A stretch of DNA of 64,000 nt, from positions 49,773-113,772 of the forward strand of contig NZ_QETH01000008.1 in NCBI RefSeq assembly GCF_003105115.1, read 5' to 3'. A model generated the notes under the pieces. The model saw nothing but the letters and a program-made list of their open reading frames with translations. It had not been told where the DNA came from and searched no databases. Positions within the stretch are counted from its first letter, which is position 1, and each line of letters begins with the position of its first letter. A program made the position numbers and the translations under genes. This document shows positions 26,951-36,764 of this stretch, one piece after another. This DNA is from Flavobacterium sp. HTF (lineage in GTDB: Bacteria > Bacteroidota > Bacteroidia > Flavobacteriales > Flavobacteriaceae).

Positions 26951-28474
26951 TTAGTTAAAGTTAAACGGAACCGGAGGCTCTAATAATGATGGATTGGTAT
27001 CAATAGCAGATTGTGGCAATGGCAGTTCAAAGTAGTTGCTTCCGGGAGTTATCTTTCTCGAAATCAAATCTGTTCTTGCATCATCAGAATAAAAACCTAC
27101 TTCCTGCTGTGAAATAATTGCTGTTGCTTCGGCCAGACCACGACGTTTTAAATCGAAGAAATACTGTCCTTCAAGTGCAAATTCAATTCTTCTTTCATTA
27201 AAAAGTTCGTCTCTTGTTAATACCGTTTTAGCTGGTAATCCGGCTCTTGCTCTTACTTCGTTGAAAGAGCTTAAAGCTGCTGCAGAAGTTGTTGAACCGG
27301 CTCCTGCTAAAATTGCTTCGGAATTCATTAATAAAACATCAGAATATCTTAATACGATGGTGTTTTGTGACGTTCTCATAAAAAACACATCGTTTCTTTC
27401 AGCTGCAGAACCTACAATGTATTTTCTGAAATTAGCCGCTGTAGAAGAGTATATTTTTTTATACAGAAACCCTCCTTGTTTTTTTAATAATTCAGGGTAA
27501 AAATCACCGTCCGTCATGATGGTGCTCTTTTTTCGCGTATCTTTTGGCTCAAATCCATTTTGTAAAGAGATAGAAGGAAGGTAAACTCCCCATCCGTCAC
27601 CACCGCCTGTAATTCCTGTACTTCCCGGAACGATATAAGCCTGATTGGTGTTTTGAGTTCCCCATTCTGTAGCCACTGCTTTCCATTGCAGGGCAAACAT
27701 ACTTTCTGCACTATTGTTATTCTCCGGACTGCTAAATAAGTTTCCGTAATCCTGAATCAAAGTATATTGGTTTCCAATAATCTTCTGGGTTAAAGCGGCA
27801 CATTCTCCATATTCGTTTAACGTTAAATGTACTTTTGCCAAAATACCCATAGCGACATATTTGGTAACATACCCTTTTTTTGTTCCTCTTTCAGGTAAAT
27901 TTTCGACTGCATATTCCAAATCCTGTTTGATGAATTTATAAATATCCGAAACAAGATTTCTCTTTGGCTGTGCTGCAGAACCTGCTTTATTAACTATAGG
28001 TACAGCTCCAAAACTTCTCACCAGATAGAAATAAGCATTTGCTCTCATGAATCTTGATATTGCAATAGCATTTTTATAAGATGCTTCCGGAAGTTCACTT
28101 TTTCTGTCTTCGACTAAACTCATTAAATTATTCGATTGATCGATAACCGAAAATAAAGATGTATATCCTTCTGTCAGGATTGGGTTTTGTGAGGTTACCT
28201 GAGCATCTTTAAATTGTGAATAAGCACCATCAAATGTAAAAGCGTTACCGGCGTACATGTCGCCAACGGCAATTAGGAATTTATCATTAAAAGTGAACCA
28301 GGGTTTAAAATACAAACTCTCAGCAATTCCGTCAAAAGCGGTAACTCCTTCCGGTAAATCGCCCGGCGTTAACTGATTTTCAGATGGTGCATCCAAAAAA
28401 TCATCAGAACAGGAAAACAAAGACAGTAATGGTATTAGCATTGCCATCATAAAAAGTTTAAAAAGTTTTTTCAT
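26951..28474 (-). CDS. SusD/RagB-type outer-membrane glycan-binding lipoprotein
   Basis: 507 residues, lipobox LLSLFSC followed by DDFLD, the usual SusD start. The N-terminal TPR-like helices (AIAISRFMRANAYFYLVRSFGAVPIV; KYVAMGILAKVHLTLNEYGECA) and the C-terminal block RYSDVLLMNSEAIL...FNEVRARAGLP...ELFNERRIEFALEGQYFFDLKR are diagnostic. SusD forms the lid over the SusC barrel and delivers oligosaccharides. It starts 61 bp after the susC stop. Confidence 0.96.
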   Translation of the reverse strand: MKKLFKLFMMAMLIPLLSLFSCSDDFLDAPSENQLTPGDLPEGVTAFDGIAESLYFKPWFTFNDKFLIAVGDMYAGNAFTFDGAYSQFKDAQVTSQNPILTEGYTSLFSVIDQSNNLMSLVEDRKSELPEASYKNAIAISRFMRANAYFYLVRSFGAVPIVNKAGSAAQPKRNLVSDIYKFIKQDLEYAVENLPERGTKKGYVTKYVAMGILAKVHLTLNEYGECAALTQKIIGNQYTLIQDYGNLFSSPENNNSAESMFALQWKAVATEWGTQNTNQAYIVPGSTGITGGGDGWGVYLPSISLQNGFEPKDTRKKSTIMTDGDFYPELLKKQGGFLYKKIYSSTAANFRKYIVGSAAERNDVFFMRTSQNTIVLRYSDVLLMNSEAILAGAGSTTSAAALSSFNEVRARAGLPAKTVLTRDELFNERRIEFALEGQYFFDLKRRGLAEATAIISQQEVGFYSDDARTDLISRKITPGSNYFELPLPQSAIDTNPSLLEPPVPFNFN

Positions 28475-28535
28475 GACTATTATTTTTTATTTTAACGACT
28501 ATGAGTCATTAAGTTAATTGCGTTTTTTATCAATT

Positions 28536-31500
28536 TTAGAATTCTAAATTTAAACCCATAGAAGTCGTTCTTGGCACTGGATATCGTCCCAGATCAATAC
28601 CGCTAAGTGTTATATTTTGATCTAGATTTCCTAAAGCAGGATCAAAACCGGAGTATTTTGTCCAGGTATATAAGTTTTGGACATTGACATACAATCTAAC
28701 TTTAGTTATAATAGAATTTTTGAATATTTTGCTTGGTAAATCGTAGCTCAAAGAAACATTCTGAATTCTTAGATAAGAACCATCTTCGACAAATCTATTC
28801 GAGATTCTGCCATTACCATTTGGATCATTAAGGGTAATTCTTGGTTCATTTGTGTTTTCGTTTACTCCCGGTTCAAAAGCATTTATAGCCCTTGTAGTCA
28901 GGTTTGCAAATCGATCTCCAAATCCTGGATAAATACCATCAGTATAATGACGCGTAAAATTGTAGATTTCATTGCCCTGGCTTCCGGTTAAAACAACAGA
29001 TAAACTAACGTTTTTATACTTAAAGTTATTGGTGAAGGAATAGGTAAAATCCGGAATTGCGCTTCCTATAGCTTTTTGATCTTTAGCATCAATTTTTCCG
29101 TCTCCATTAAGATCTTTAAAACGAATATCTCCAATTCCTGTTCCTGTTTCCTGAGTTGGTCCTGCGGCTAATTCTGCAGCATTTTTAAATAATCCGTCCG
29201 TAACATATCCATAGAACTGTCCAACAGGTTCTCCTTCTGTAGTTCTGGTTACGTTATACAGGTCAAATTGTACTTTTCCTAATAAAGATTTACCTGCACC
29301 TTGAAAACTAGTTAGTTCATTATTGTATTTTGAAAAAATAACCGTGCTGTCCCATGTAAAATTTTCAGTAATAATGTTTCTGGTATTCAGGGTAAGTTCG
29401 ATTCCTTTAGTTTCAATTTCACCCGTATTCAAATAATAATTAAGTGCGCTTTGATTCGACTCATCATTGATTTGTTTGGTCAGGAAATTTGAAGAATGTT
29501 TGATATAATAATCAAAGTCTAATTTTACTCTGTTACTAAGCATTCCCAATTCAAAACCAACATTAAAAGATTTAAGTGATTCCCATTTAATATCCGGATT
29601 ACCCAAATTATCAATCGTTGGAGATACGCCTCCAAATGGAGATGCAGTCAATGAAAGAATTGTTTGATATCTGTTTGCCGGAATATTTTGATTTCCAACC
29701 GAACCGTAACCGGCTCTAAATTTTAAATAATTCACCGTAGAAGATAAAGGCTCAAAAAACTTTTCGTTACTAACGGTCCAGCCTGCAGCAAATGACGGGA
29801 AGTACCCCCATTTATTATTAGGCCCAAAGTTTGAAGAAGCATCTGCTCTTAAAGATGCCGAAAAAGAGTAACGATCAGAAAAGCTATAATTTAATCTCGA
29901 AATATAAGAGGTCATAGACCATCTGCCGGAACCATTTCCGTTAACTGCAGTATCTATATCACCTATATTTAAGTTTGTAAAATCTTTACTTAGGAAATCA
30001 CCCGATCTGTAACCGCTTAAATATTCGTATTGACTTTCTTGTGCTTCCTGACCTAGTAAAAAGGTAAAATTGTGTTTCTCGTTTAAAGTTTTATTATAAG
30101 TCAGATAATTTTTTAAACTCCAATAAAAACTTTGATCCTGCTGTTTGAATGATTTGTTTAAAAGTTCCGATACATTTCCTAAAGTATAGGCAGGTGCAAA
30201 AGAACTGCTTTTTGCAAAATTTAAATCATATCCCAATTCAGATCTAAAAACCAAACCTTTAGTAAGGGTGAAATCAGCAAATAGATTTCCATTGATTTTA
30301 TATCGGTCCGTTTTTGCGTTATTGTATTCTGATAATGCAATTGGATTGGTTGTTTCGTTTGCCGAAGATCCTAAACCACTTGTCGGACCGGCAAAAGAAC
30401 CATCAGCATATCTGACAGGTAATTCCGGAGATTGTCTTAACGTATTCATTACTAAACCACCTCTGTCGTCGTTTCTGACTACTTGTTGGGATGACTTACT
30501 AATTGACATATTATTACCAATTTTCAACCATGATTTTACACTTGAATCCACATTTAATCGCAAAGACATTCTGTTGAAATCTGAATTTAGAACAATTCCT
30601 TCCTGATCAAAATAATTCAAAGAAGTATAATATCTCGTTCCGTCTTTTTCACCGGAAAATGCGATTTGATGGTTGTACATGGTAGCAGTTCTAAAAAGCT
30701 CATCCTGCCAGTTTGTTCCGTTACCTAATAAATCAGGTTTTTGATACTGATAGGGAACTGGCTCGCCATTTAGTTTGAAAATTTTTGCCTGATAAGCAGC
30801 ATATTGAGGTAAGTTTAAAACATCAACCGAATTGGTCACTTGCTGCGTTCCTAAGTACGTTTCATATGAAAAAGTCGATTTTCCTTTTTTTCCCTTTTTG
30901 GTTGTAATCAAAACGACACCATTTGCACCATTTGCTCCGTATATTGCTGTTGATGAAGCATCTTTCAGAATATCAATACTTTCGATATCTGAAATATTCA
31001 ATCCGGATAAAGCCGAGTTTTTAGTTTGTCCGTTTCCTCCGCCTAAAGCACTAAAAGAAAATGAATCGTTGTTTTTATCCGCAAAAACCGGAGTTCCGTC
31101 AATTACATATAAAGGTTCATTTCCGTTAATTGAGGTAATTCCACGAATTTGAACTGAGATTCCTCCTCCCGGTGTACCTGAATTCTGAGTAACGTTTACA
31201 CCAGCGGCTTTACCCACAAGAGCCTGATCGATAGAAGTAAAGGGCTTGTCCTGAATTTCCGAAGCTTTGATGGAAGAAATTGCACCATTTACATCTTTCC
31301 TCTTTGAAGTTCCGTAACCGATAACCACTACTTCATTTAATTTTTCAAGGTCATTAACCATGTTGACTTTCATCACTGATTTTGTGTCTGCTGGCAAAGA
31401 CACACTTTTGTATCCTATATAACTAAAAATCAATGTACTTTTTGGATCTACATTGTTTAAGACAAAACCTCCGTCAAAATCGGTGGTTGTTGCATTTTTT

Positions 31501-31640
31501 GTTCCCTGTACTATTACACCAACACCGGGTAAGCCGAGTCCTCCTGATGTTACTTTTCCTTTAACAGTTTGAGCAAAGAAAAAATTTCCCCACATACATA
31601 CTATTAAGCATAATAGTTTTTTTAATGTTTTTTTCTGCAT
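28536..31640 (-). CDS. SusC/RagA-type TonB-dependent transporter
   Basis: 1034 residues. Signal peptide to about 23, then a carboxypeptidase-regulatory-like domain (VKGKVTSGGLGLPGVGVIVQG), the TonB box region with VVIGYGTSKRKDVNGAISS, the plug (SIDQALVGKAAGVNVTQNSG, IRGITSINGNEPLYVIDG) and a barrel ending in Phe (MGLNLEF). It imports oligosaccharides through the outer membrane with energy from TonB. First gene of the susC-susD-TIG-GH10-GH16 unit. The 28-bp motif shared with the GH3 promoter lies 156-183 bp upstream of its ATG. Confidence 0.97.
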   Translation of the reverse strand: MQKKTLKKLLCLIVCMWGNFFFAQTVKGKVTSGGLGLPGVGVIVQGTKNATTTDFDGGFVLNNVDPKSTLIFSYIGYKSVSLPADTKSVMKVNMVNDLEKLNEVVVIGYGTSKRKDVNGAISSIKASEIQDKPFTSIDQALVGKAAGVNVTQNSGTPGGGISVQIRGITSINGNEPLYVIDGTPVFADKNNDSFSFSALGGGNGQTKNSALSGLNISDIESIDILKDASSTAIYGANGANGVVLITTKKGKKGKSTFSYETYLGTQQVTNSVDVLNLPQYAAYQAKIFKLNGEPVPYQYQKPDLLGNGTNWQDELFRTATMYNHQIAFSGEKDGTRYYTSLNYFDQEGIVLNSDFNRMSLRLNVDSSVKSWLKIGNNMSISKSSQQVVRNDDRGGLVMNTLRQSPELPVRYADGSFAGPTSGLGSSANETTNPIALSEYNNAKTDRYKINGNLFADFTLTKGLVFRSELGYDLNFAKSSSFAPAYTLGNVSELLNKSFKQQDQSFYWSLKNYLTYNKTLNEKHNFTFLLGQEAQESQYEYLSGYRSGDFLSKDFTNLNIGDIDTAVNGNGSGRWSMTSYISRLNYSFSDRYSFSASLRADASSNFGPNNKWGYFPSFAAGWTVSNEKFFEPLSSTVNYLKFRAGYGSVGNQNIPANRYQTILSLTASPFGGVSPTIDNLGNPDIKWESLKSFNVGFELGMLSNRVKLDFDYYIKHSSNFLTKQINDESNQSALNYYLNTGEIETKGIELTLNTRNIITENFTWDSTVIFSKYNNELTSFQGAGKSLLGKVQFDLYNVTRTTEGEPVGQFYGYVTDGLFKNAAELAAGPTQETGTGIGDIRFKDLNGDGKIDAKDQKAIGSAIPDFTYSFTNNFKYKNVSLSVVLTGSQGNEIYNFTRHYTDGIYPGFGDRFANLTTRAINAFEPGVNENTNEPRITLNDPNGNGRISNRFVEDGSYLRIQNVSLSYDLPSKIFKNSIITKVRLYVNVQNLYTWTKYSGFDPALGNLDQNITLSGIDLGRYPVPRTTSMGLNLEF

Positions 31641-31708
31641 AAAAATTGGTCGATTAAGTTAGTTAGTTTTTTATTGAAAAATATTTAACAGAAGGGTCTT
31701 TTTACATG

Positions 31709-31728
31709 CTCATGGTTGCAGTCATGAG
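31709..31728. promoter_or_regulatory. CTCATG/CATGAG dyad in the susC leader
   Basis: CTCATG-GTTGCAGT-CATGAG lies 69-88 bp upstream of the susC ATG, downstream of the probable promoter. It could form a small hairpin in the leader RNA. Not present upstream of GH3. Confidence 0.3.
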
Positions 31729-31795
31729 AAGAAAAAAATTTCTTAAATATTTCTTAACGAAAGTAAAATCTAGAGGGGTGCTATTGTAGAACAGA

Positions 31796-31823
31796 TGAAG
31801 CATATTGTGCAACAAATGATGCA
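31796..31823 (-). promoter_or_regulatory. Candidate HTCS operator upstream of susC
   Basis: Read on the minus strand: TGCATCATTTGT, 9 bases, TGCTTCA. The same blocks with the same 9-base gap lie upstream of the GH3 gene (39219-39246), both about 160-185 bp from the start codon. Eleven of the next 15 bases also agree. Placement upstream of two separate promoters of one PUL suits the HTCS encoded between them. Confidence 0.6.
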
Positions 31824-32011
31824 AAAAAGGGAGTGAAAGCCCTATTATTACTAAAAAGAGATAATTGAGGTATTAAAACAGATACTGAAGTATTACCAGA
31901 AAAATTGCTTAAAAAGTATTGTTTGTCTAAAAAAACAAAATAATATTTTAGATATGTCAATTTTTATTTCAAATTAGTAAGGATGATTTTTGAAAAAATT
32001 GACTTACAAAA

Positions 32012-32047
32012 AAAGAGCTCCGATTTTTAAGATCGAAGCTCTTTTTT
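32012..32047 (-). terminator. Terminator of the HTCS gene
   Basis: AAAGAGCTCCGAT...ATCGAAGCTCTTT with one mismatch and T-runs on both sides, 32 bp after the HTCS stop. The remaining part of the 31641-32078 gap is the susC promoter region; no gene is seen. Confidence 0.75.
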
Positions 32048-32078
32048 GATTGTAGTTAGCAGGAATTTCTAACCCTTA

Positions 32079-35000
32079 TTACTTTGTTCTTTTTTCTTGT
32101 GTGGGCAGATTCCCGTATTTAATTTTATAACATTTGGAGAAATAGGAGGGAGAAGTAAATCCCACTTTATAGCTAATTTCATTAATATTATTATTCCCTT
32201 TTTCGATCAGTTGTTTTGCTTTTTCTAATCGTACATTTCTAATAAATTCATTAACCGAAACACCTGTTAATGTTTTTATCTTTCGGTACAGCTGACTTCT
32301 GCTCAGGAAAATTTTTGAAGACAACAATTCTACAGTTAATTCAGGTTCGCTGATGTTTTCGTTAATAAAATGCAGGATCTTTTGAATGAAATCATTATCA
32401 AGCGAAGTTGTTTTTTCTTTGCCATCCTTTGTGATTCCGCTGTAAAATTTCTTAAACATGATTTGCCTGCTCGTAATAAGCTGCGCCAGACTCGATTTTA
32501 AGATGTCTAACTCAAATGGTTTACTGAGATACATGTCAGCACCGGAATCTATACCTTCTAATCGGTCTTTGACCATCGCTTTTGCCGAAAGCATTAATAA
32601 AGGAATGTGGCTTGTTTTTAAATCGCCTTTTATGTTTTTACACAATTGTAATCCGTCCATTACAGGCATAATAACGTCTGTAATAATTAAATCAGGTAAT
32701 TTCTGAACAGCAAGTTCATAACCTTTCTGACCATTTTCGGCTGCAATAACCTTATATAATTTGCTTAATTCATGTTTGAGATAATTTCTTAATTCAGGAT
32801 TGTCCTCAACAATTAAAACAGTATATGGTTTTGCAGTTTCAACCACGTCATTTTCTACGAATTCATTCGTTTCATCATCATTATCAGATGAATGATTAAC
32901 AGATTCAGACATAAATTGAGTTTTAGTTTTTTGGGTTTTAAAAACCGCATCAACTATCTCACTTTTCTTATACAAAGATTTGCCTAAAGGAAATGTTACC
33001 GTAAATTTTGTGCCTTCTCCTACCTGGCTTTCAACATCAATTCGTCCTTTATGAAGCTCAACAAACTCTTTTACAACCTCTAAGCCAATTCCTGTACTGC
33101 CGTAATAATCCTTATTTACATTATTCACCTGATAAAATCTGTCAAATATTCTTTTCAGATCTTTTTTGTGAATTCCTGATCCGGTGTCTGTAATTGTTAT
33201 TGAAAAAGAAGGAACGCTATTGCCATTAACTATCAGCAAATTATCAGTATCTGATTTAGCTATAGAAATGGTGATAGAACCATTATCAGGAGTAAATTTA
33301 AATGCATTTGAAATAATATTAAAGAGTATTTTTTCCAGCATTTTAGGATCGAGCCAGTCTTCAAGCTCGTCAAATACAGATTCAAAATTAATAGTAATAT
33401 TTCGGGCAGCAGCTTCTTCATCAAAATAACCTATAATTCCCTGTGTAAATGCTACGACTTCAATTTTTTTGGCCTGAAGGAAAATTTTGTTAAACTCCAA
33501 TTTATTAAAATCCATTAACTCATTGATTAGTCTCGAAAGCCTGTCTGAACTTTTGTGTACAATTTTTAATTTGTTATGTATTTCAGGAGATACATTTTTA
33601 CTTCTTAAAATATCTTCCAAAGGGTTAATAATCAGAGTTAATGGCGTTCTGAATTCGTGCGAAATGTTCGTGAAAAATTGTAACTTCTTATTGTTTAATT
33701 TCTCTGACTGAATATTTTTCTCTTTTTCTAAAATTATCGCTTGTCTTGCCTTAAAACGATTTTGATAAATTTTATTGAGGTATATAATCAGGAATACTAA
33801 AATGGAAGTGTATAATAAATAGGCCCAGAAGGTTTTCCACCACGGCGGCAGTACTTTTATTTTTAATTCTAATGGATCATTGCTCCACGAACCATCTGCA
33901 TTTGCCGATTTTACTTTAAAAACATAATCACCCGGCGCAAGATTGGTATAAGTTGCGGTTCTGTTATTTCCCACATAATTCCAGTCTTTTTCAAAGCCTT
34001 GCAGGTAATAGGCATATTGGTTTTTCTTAGAATAATTATAGTTGATTCCGACATATTCAATCGTAAAAACAGATTGCGTATAGTTGAGAATAATTTCTTT
34101 AGTCTGAGAAATTACTTTCGTTAACGGCGAAGCATCTTCATTCGGTTTTACCGATTTATTGAACAATTTAAAATCGCTGAAATACAATTTTGGCGCTTTC
34201 TCTGTTTTTTTAATCTCGTTAGGATTAAAATAATTGACTCCCTCGTAGCTTCCGAAATACAGCTCTCCATTTCCATCCTTAAAGACAGCATTATTGTTAA
34301 AATCATTATCAACAAGGCCATCATCTTTCGTAAAATGGGTACTTTTTTTGTTTTTAAAATCGAGTTTTGTTAATCCTGATCCACCGCTTATCCATAAAGA
34401 ACCATTGTTATCAGCAATTATGGCACGAACAGATTTTTCTTTAAAACCCGGAAAGTTATTGTAGTTTGAAAATGTTTTGTTTTTTTTATTATAGTTAAAT
34501 AACCCTTCACCATCCGTTCCTATCCATATTGTTTTATCATTAGATTCATAGATTGATAAGATAGTCTGAATACTATTATACTTCGTTTTGTCCCTGAACA
34601 TGGCATCTCGCATGTTGGTCACTTTAAAATCAGAGTCGTCTTTTAAGCTTACCTGATATAATCCTAAAATTGTTCCTACCCACAAAACATTCTCAGAGTC
34701 TACAAAAACTTTACGGATAAAAGCGTTGTCTAAAGCATTTTCTACAAACGATTTCGAATCACAATGAACAAATGTATTGTTCTTATTATCAAAATAATGC
34801 AGTCCTTTTATAAAAGTTCCAATCCAGATTCGGCCCTTTGAGTCTTCTGAAAAACTAAAAATCCGATTCGATTTTAATCCTGCAGTATTTGCTGTATTAT
34901 AGTTTAGGAATCGGGTAGTGCCATTTTTCAAAAAGTAGATTCCGCGATCCCAGCTTCCTATCCAGATATTTTGTTTACTGTCTATAAATATGGTTTGAAC

Positions 35001-36230
35001 ATCGGCAGCATCCAAACCGGAATAGTAGCTTTGATTGTTTTTGTTTACATGAATGTAGCTTTTATTGGTAAGGTTATAAATATCGAGACCTCCGCCTTCA
35101 TTACTGATTAACAGATTTCCTTTTTTGTCTTTTATAACGGATGTGACATAGCTGGTTTGTAGGGAATTATCATTGTTTACTTGTGATTCAAGTGAATTAA
35201 ATTTGTTGTTGGGTTTGTCAAATACGCCAAGTCCTTTATTAAAATATCCTAACCAGAGACGCTTCTCTTTATCTTCATATAAGGACCAGACGGAATTCGA
35301 TTTTAAACTAAAGTCATTGTATTTACTGTGCAAATATTTTTGAAGTACCTGCCCTTTATAATTTACAACCAATAAGCCGTCATTTTCGGTACCGCAAATG
35401 ATATAATCCTGACTGCTTTCTATAATCGACAGGATCTTGTTTTTGGTAATAGAATACTTTTCAAACTGGTAATTATCTGTTTCCGGTTTAATTTTTATCA
35501 GACCGTTTTCAGTCGTTCCAAGCCATACATATCCAAATTTGTCTATAGCAAGATTTTCGATATCATCTAATAAAGGTTCTCTTTTAAATTTGTCTTTATA
35601 AACCTGCCTGAGTTTTCCGTTTAAATCAAGTTCCAAAAGACCATAACTTGTTCCTAAATAAATAATTCCGTGCTTATTTTTTACCGAAGATTTTATTAGA
35701 AAATTAAATTTATCCAACACCTTTGACGGAATCAGGGAAGTTTTTAAAGTCTTTATATTGAGTTTGAATAATCCAAAACCATAAGTACCCAGGATTAGGT
35801 TGCCGTTGTTATCCTGAATAATTGTTTTTACGGTAATGGGTTCATCATAACCTTTTCTGATTACATCCTCAATGTTGATTTTGGTAAAATTATCCAAATC
35901 CCTGTTGTACAAACACAAACCATCATCTGTACCAACCCATAAGTTGTTATCAGAATCAATAAAGGTTGCATAAATAAAATTACTGTTTACTGAACCGGGT
36001 TTTTTATTGTATTCATATCCAAAATAATTTACACCATCATATCGATACAAACCTGTACCGTTTGTACCAATCCAGATAAAACCATTTTTATCCTGAATAA
36101 TTGAAGAAATGGCTCTTTTGGAAGTAGTTTCCTGTATACTTCTAAACTGGTAGTTGTCAAATTTATCTTGAGAAAACAGGCAATTTAGACCTATAAAGAA
36201 GCATACAAGAATATATTTAATATTTTTCAT
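32079..36230 (-). CDS. Hybrid two-component system sensor/regulator (HTCS) of the PUL
   Basis: 1383 residues. Signal peptide (about 1-20), a periplasmic sensor of repeated two-bladed propeller units (many D.NGNLW.GT.GLY-type repeats, about 25-720), a Y_Y_Y domain (about 725-800), one membrane helix (about 803-825), histidine kinase with phospho-acceptor H858 (SHEFRTPL), ATPase (NIISNAFKFTP; GSTGIGLEVVKEFV), a receiver domain with D1185 (ITDVIMPVMDG) and a terminal AraC-type double HTH (LSRSQLYRKIKTLTG; ISYKVGFTSPSYFSKCYK). All functional parts are present. It probably binds an oligosaccharide from the target polysaccharide and activates susC and GH3. Confidence 0.96.
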   Translation of the reverse strand: MKNIKYILVCFFIGLNCLFSQDKFDNYQFRSIQETTSKRAISSIIQDKNGFIWIGTNGTGLYRYDGVNYFGYEYNKKPGSVNSNFIYATFIDSDNNLWVGTDDGLCLYNRDLDNFTKINIEDVIRKGYDEPITVKTIIQDNNGNLILGTYGFGLFKLNIKTLKTSLIPSKVLDKFNFLIKSSVKNKHGIIYLGTSYGLLELDLNGKLRQVYKDKFKREPLLDDIENLAIDKFGYVWLGTTENGLIKIKPETDNYQFEKYSITKNKILSIIESSQDYIICGTENDGLLVVNYKGQVLQKYLHSKYNDFSLKSNSVWSLYEDKEKRLWLGYFNKGLGVFDKPNNKFNSLESQVNNDNSLQTSYVTSVIKDKKGNLLISNEGGGLDIYNLTNKSYIHVNKNNQSYYSGLDAADVQTIFIDSKQNIWIGSWDRGIYFLKNGTTRFLNYNTANTAGLKSNRIFSFSEDSKGRIWIGTFIKGLHYFDNKNNTFVHCDSKSFVENALDNAFIRKVFVDSENVLWVGTILGLYQVSLKDDSDFKVTNMRDAMFRDKTKYNSIQTILSIYESNDKTIWIGTDGEGLFNYNKKNKTFSNYNNFPGFKEKSVRAIIADNNGSLWISGGSGLTKLDFKNKKSTHFTKDDGLVDNDFNNNAVFKDGNGELYFGSYEGVNYFNPNEIKKTEKAPKLYFSDFKLFNKSVKPNEDASPLTKVISQTKEIILNYTQSVFTIEYVGINYNYSKKNQYAYYLQGFEKDWNYVGNNRTATYTNLAPGDYVFKVKSANADGSWSNDPLELKIKVLPPWWKTFWAYLLYTSILVFLIIYLNKIYQNRFKARQAIILEKEKNIQSEKLNNKKLQFFTNISHEFRTPLTLIINPLEDILRSKNVSPEIHNKLKIVHKSSDRLSRLINELMDFNKLEFNKIFLQAKKIEVVAFTQGIIGYFDEEAAARNITINFESVFDELEDWLDPKMLEKILFNIISNAFKFTPDNGSITISIAKSDTDNLLIVNGNSVPSFSITITDTGSGIHKKDLKRIFDRFYQVNNVNKDYYGSTGIGLEVVKEFVELHKGRIDVESQVGEGTKFTVTFPLGKSLYKKSEIVDAVFKTQKTKTQFMSESVNHSSDNDDETNEFVENDVVETAKPYTVLIVEDNPELRNYLKHELSKLYKVIAAENGQKGYELAVQKLPDLIITDVIMPVMDGLQLCKNIKGDLKTSHIPLLMLSAKAMVKDRLEGIDSGADMYLSKPFELDILKSSLAQLITSRQIMFKKFYSGITKDGKEKTTSLDNDFIQKILHFINENISEPELTVELLSSKIFLSRSQLYRKIKTLTGVSVNEFIRNVRLEKAKQLIEKGNNNINEISYKVGFTSPSYFSKCYKIKYGNLPTQEKRTK

Positions 36231-36442
36231 TTAATAGTATTATAGATCAGTTCCCGCTATCAATTCCCTTTTATTTTAAGTGTAATAAACAATATTAATA
36301 AAACTAAATATGAAATATACTTTTTAAGCGTAAATTTTATCATATTGCCAAAAACCTGAGCCCGATTATTAATTAATCGTACTCAGGTTATTAGGTTGTT
36401 TACTTAAGAATAAATCCCGACACTTCGGGCAATGTCATTGAG
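36231..36442. other. HTCS upstream region with a CTGAG hairpin
   Basis: About 210 bp without a gene. AACCTGAG...CTCAGGTT (around 36353-36392) forms a hairpin of the same general kind as the other AACCTG terminators. The PUL operator motif is absent, so the HTCS gene is probably not autoregulated by it. Confidence 0.35.
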
Positions 36443-36764
36443 TTAAGCTTTTAAAAAAATAAATTATTTCAAATCAAATCCATTTTATCTGCGTTTTTAC
36501 GAAGTAAATCTGTTTTATCCCAGTCAAAATTAGACGCTGATTTTACTGATTCGCTAAAGCGAAAACGCTGATAAAAAACAGATTTTTCTAATTGCTTTCT
36601 TGATTAAACTGTTAAGTTTTTAAAAAATAAAATTATTTCAAATCAAATCTGTCTTTATCCGCGTTTTTACGAAGTAAATCTGTTTTATCCGCGTCAAAAT
36701 TAGACGCTGATTTTACTGATTTCACTAAAGCAAAAAACGCTGATAAAAACGGATTTTTCTAATT
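36443..36764. repeat. Two tandem copies of a ~150-bp intergenic repeat
   Basis: 36443-36593 and 36612-36764 are direct copies at about 90% identity by eye, period about 169 bp. Each holds ACGAAGTAAATCTG and TTAGACGCTGATTTTACTGA, and the first has TTCGCTAAAGCGAA, a short dyad. Copy two ends on the stop codon of the GH3 gene. It resembles non-coding repeats that I associate with Flavobacterium intergenic DNA; the wider distribution was not checked. Confidence 0.7.

Noticed and set aside
36443..36764. CRISPR-like array
   Set aside because: Only two long copies of about 150 bp with no regular short repeat-spacer pattern and no cas genes.
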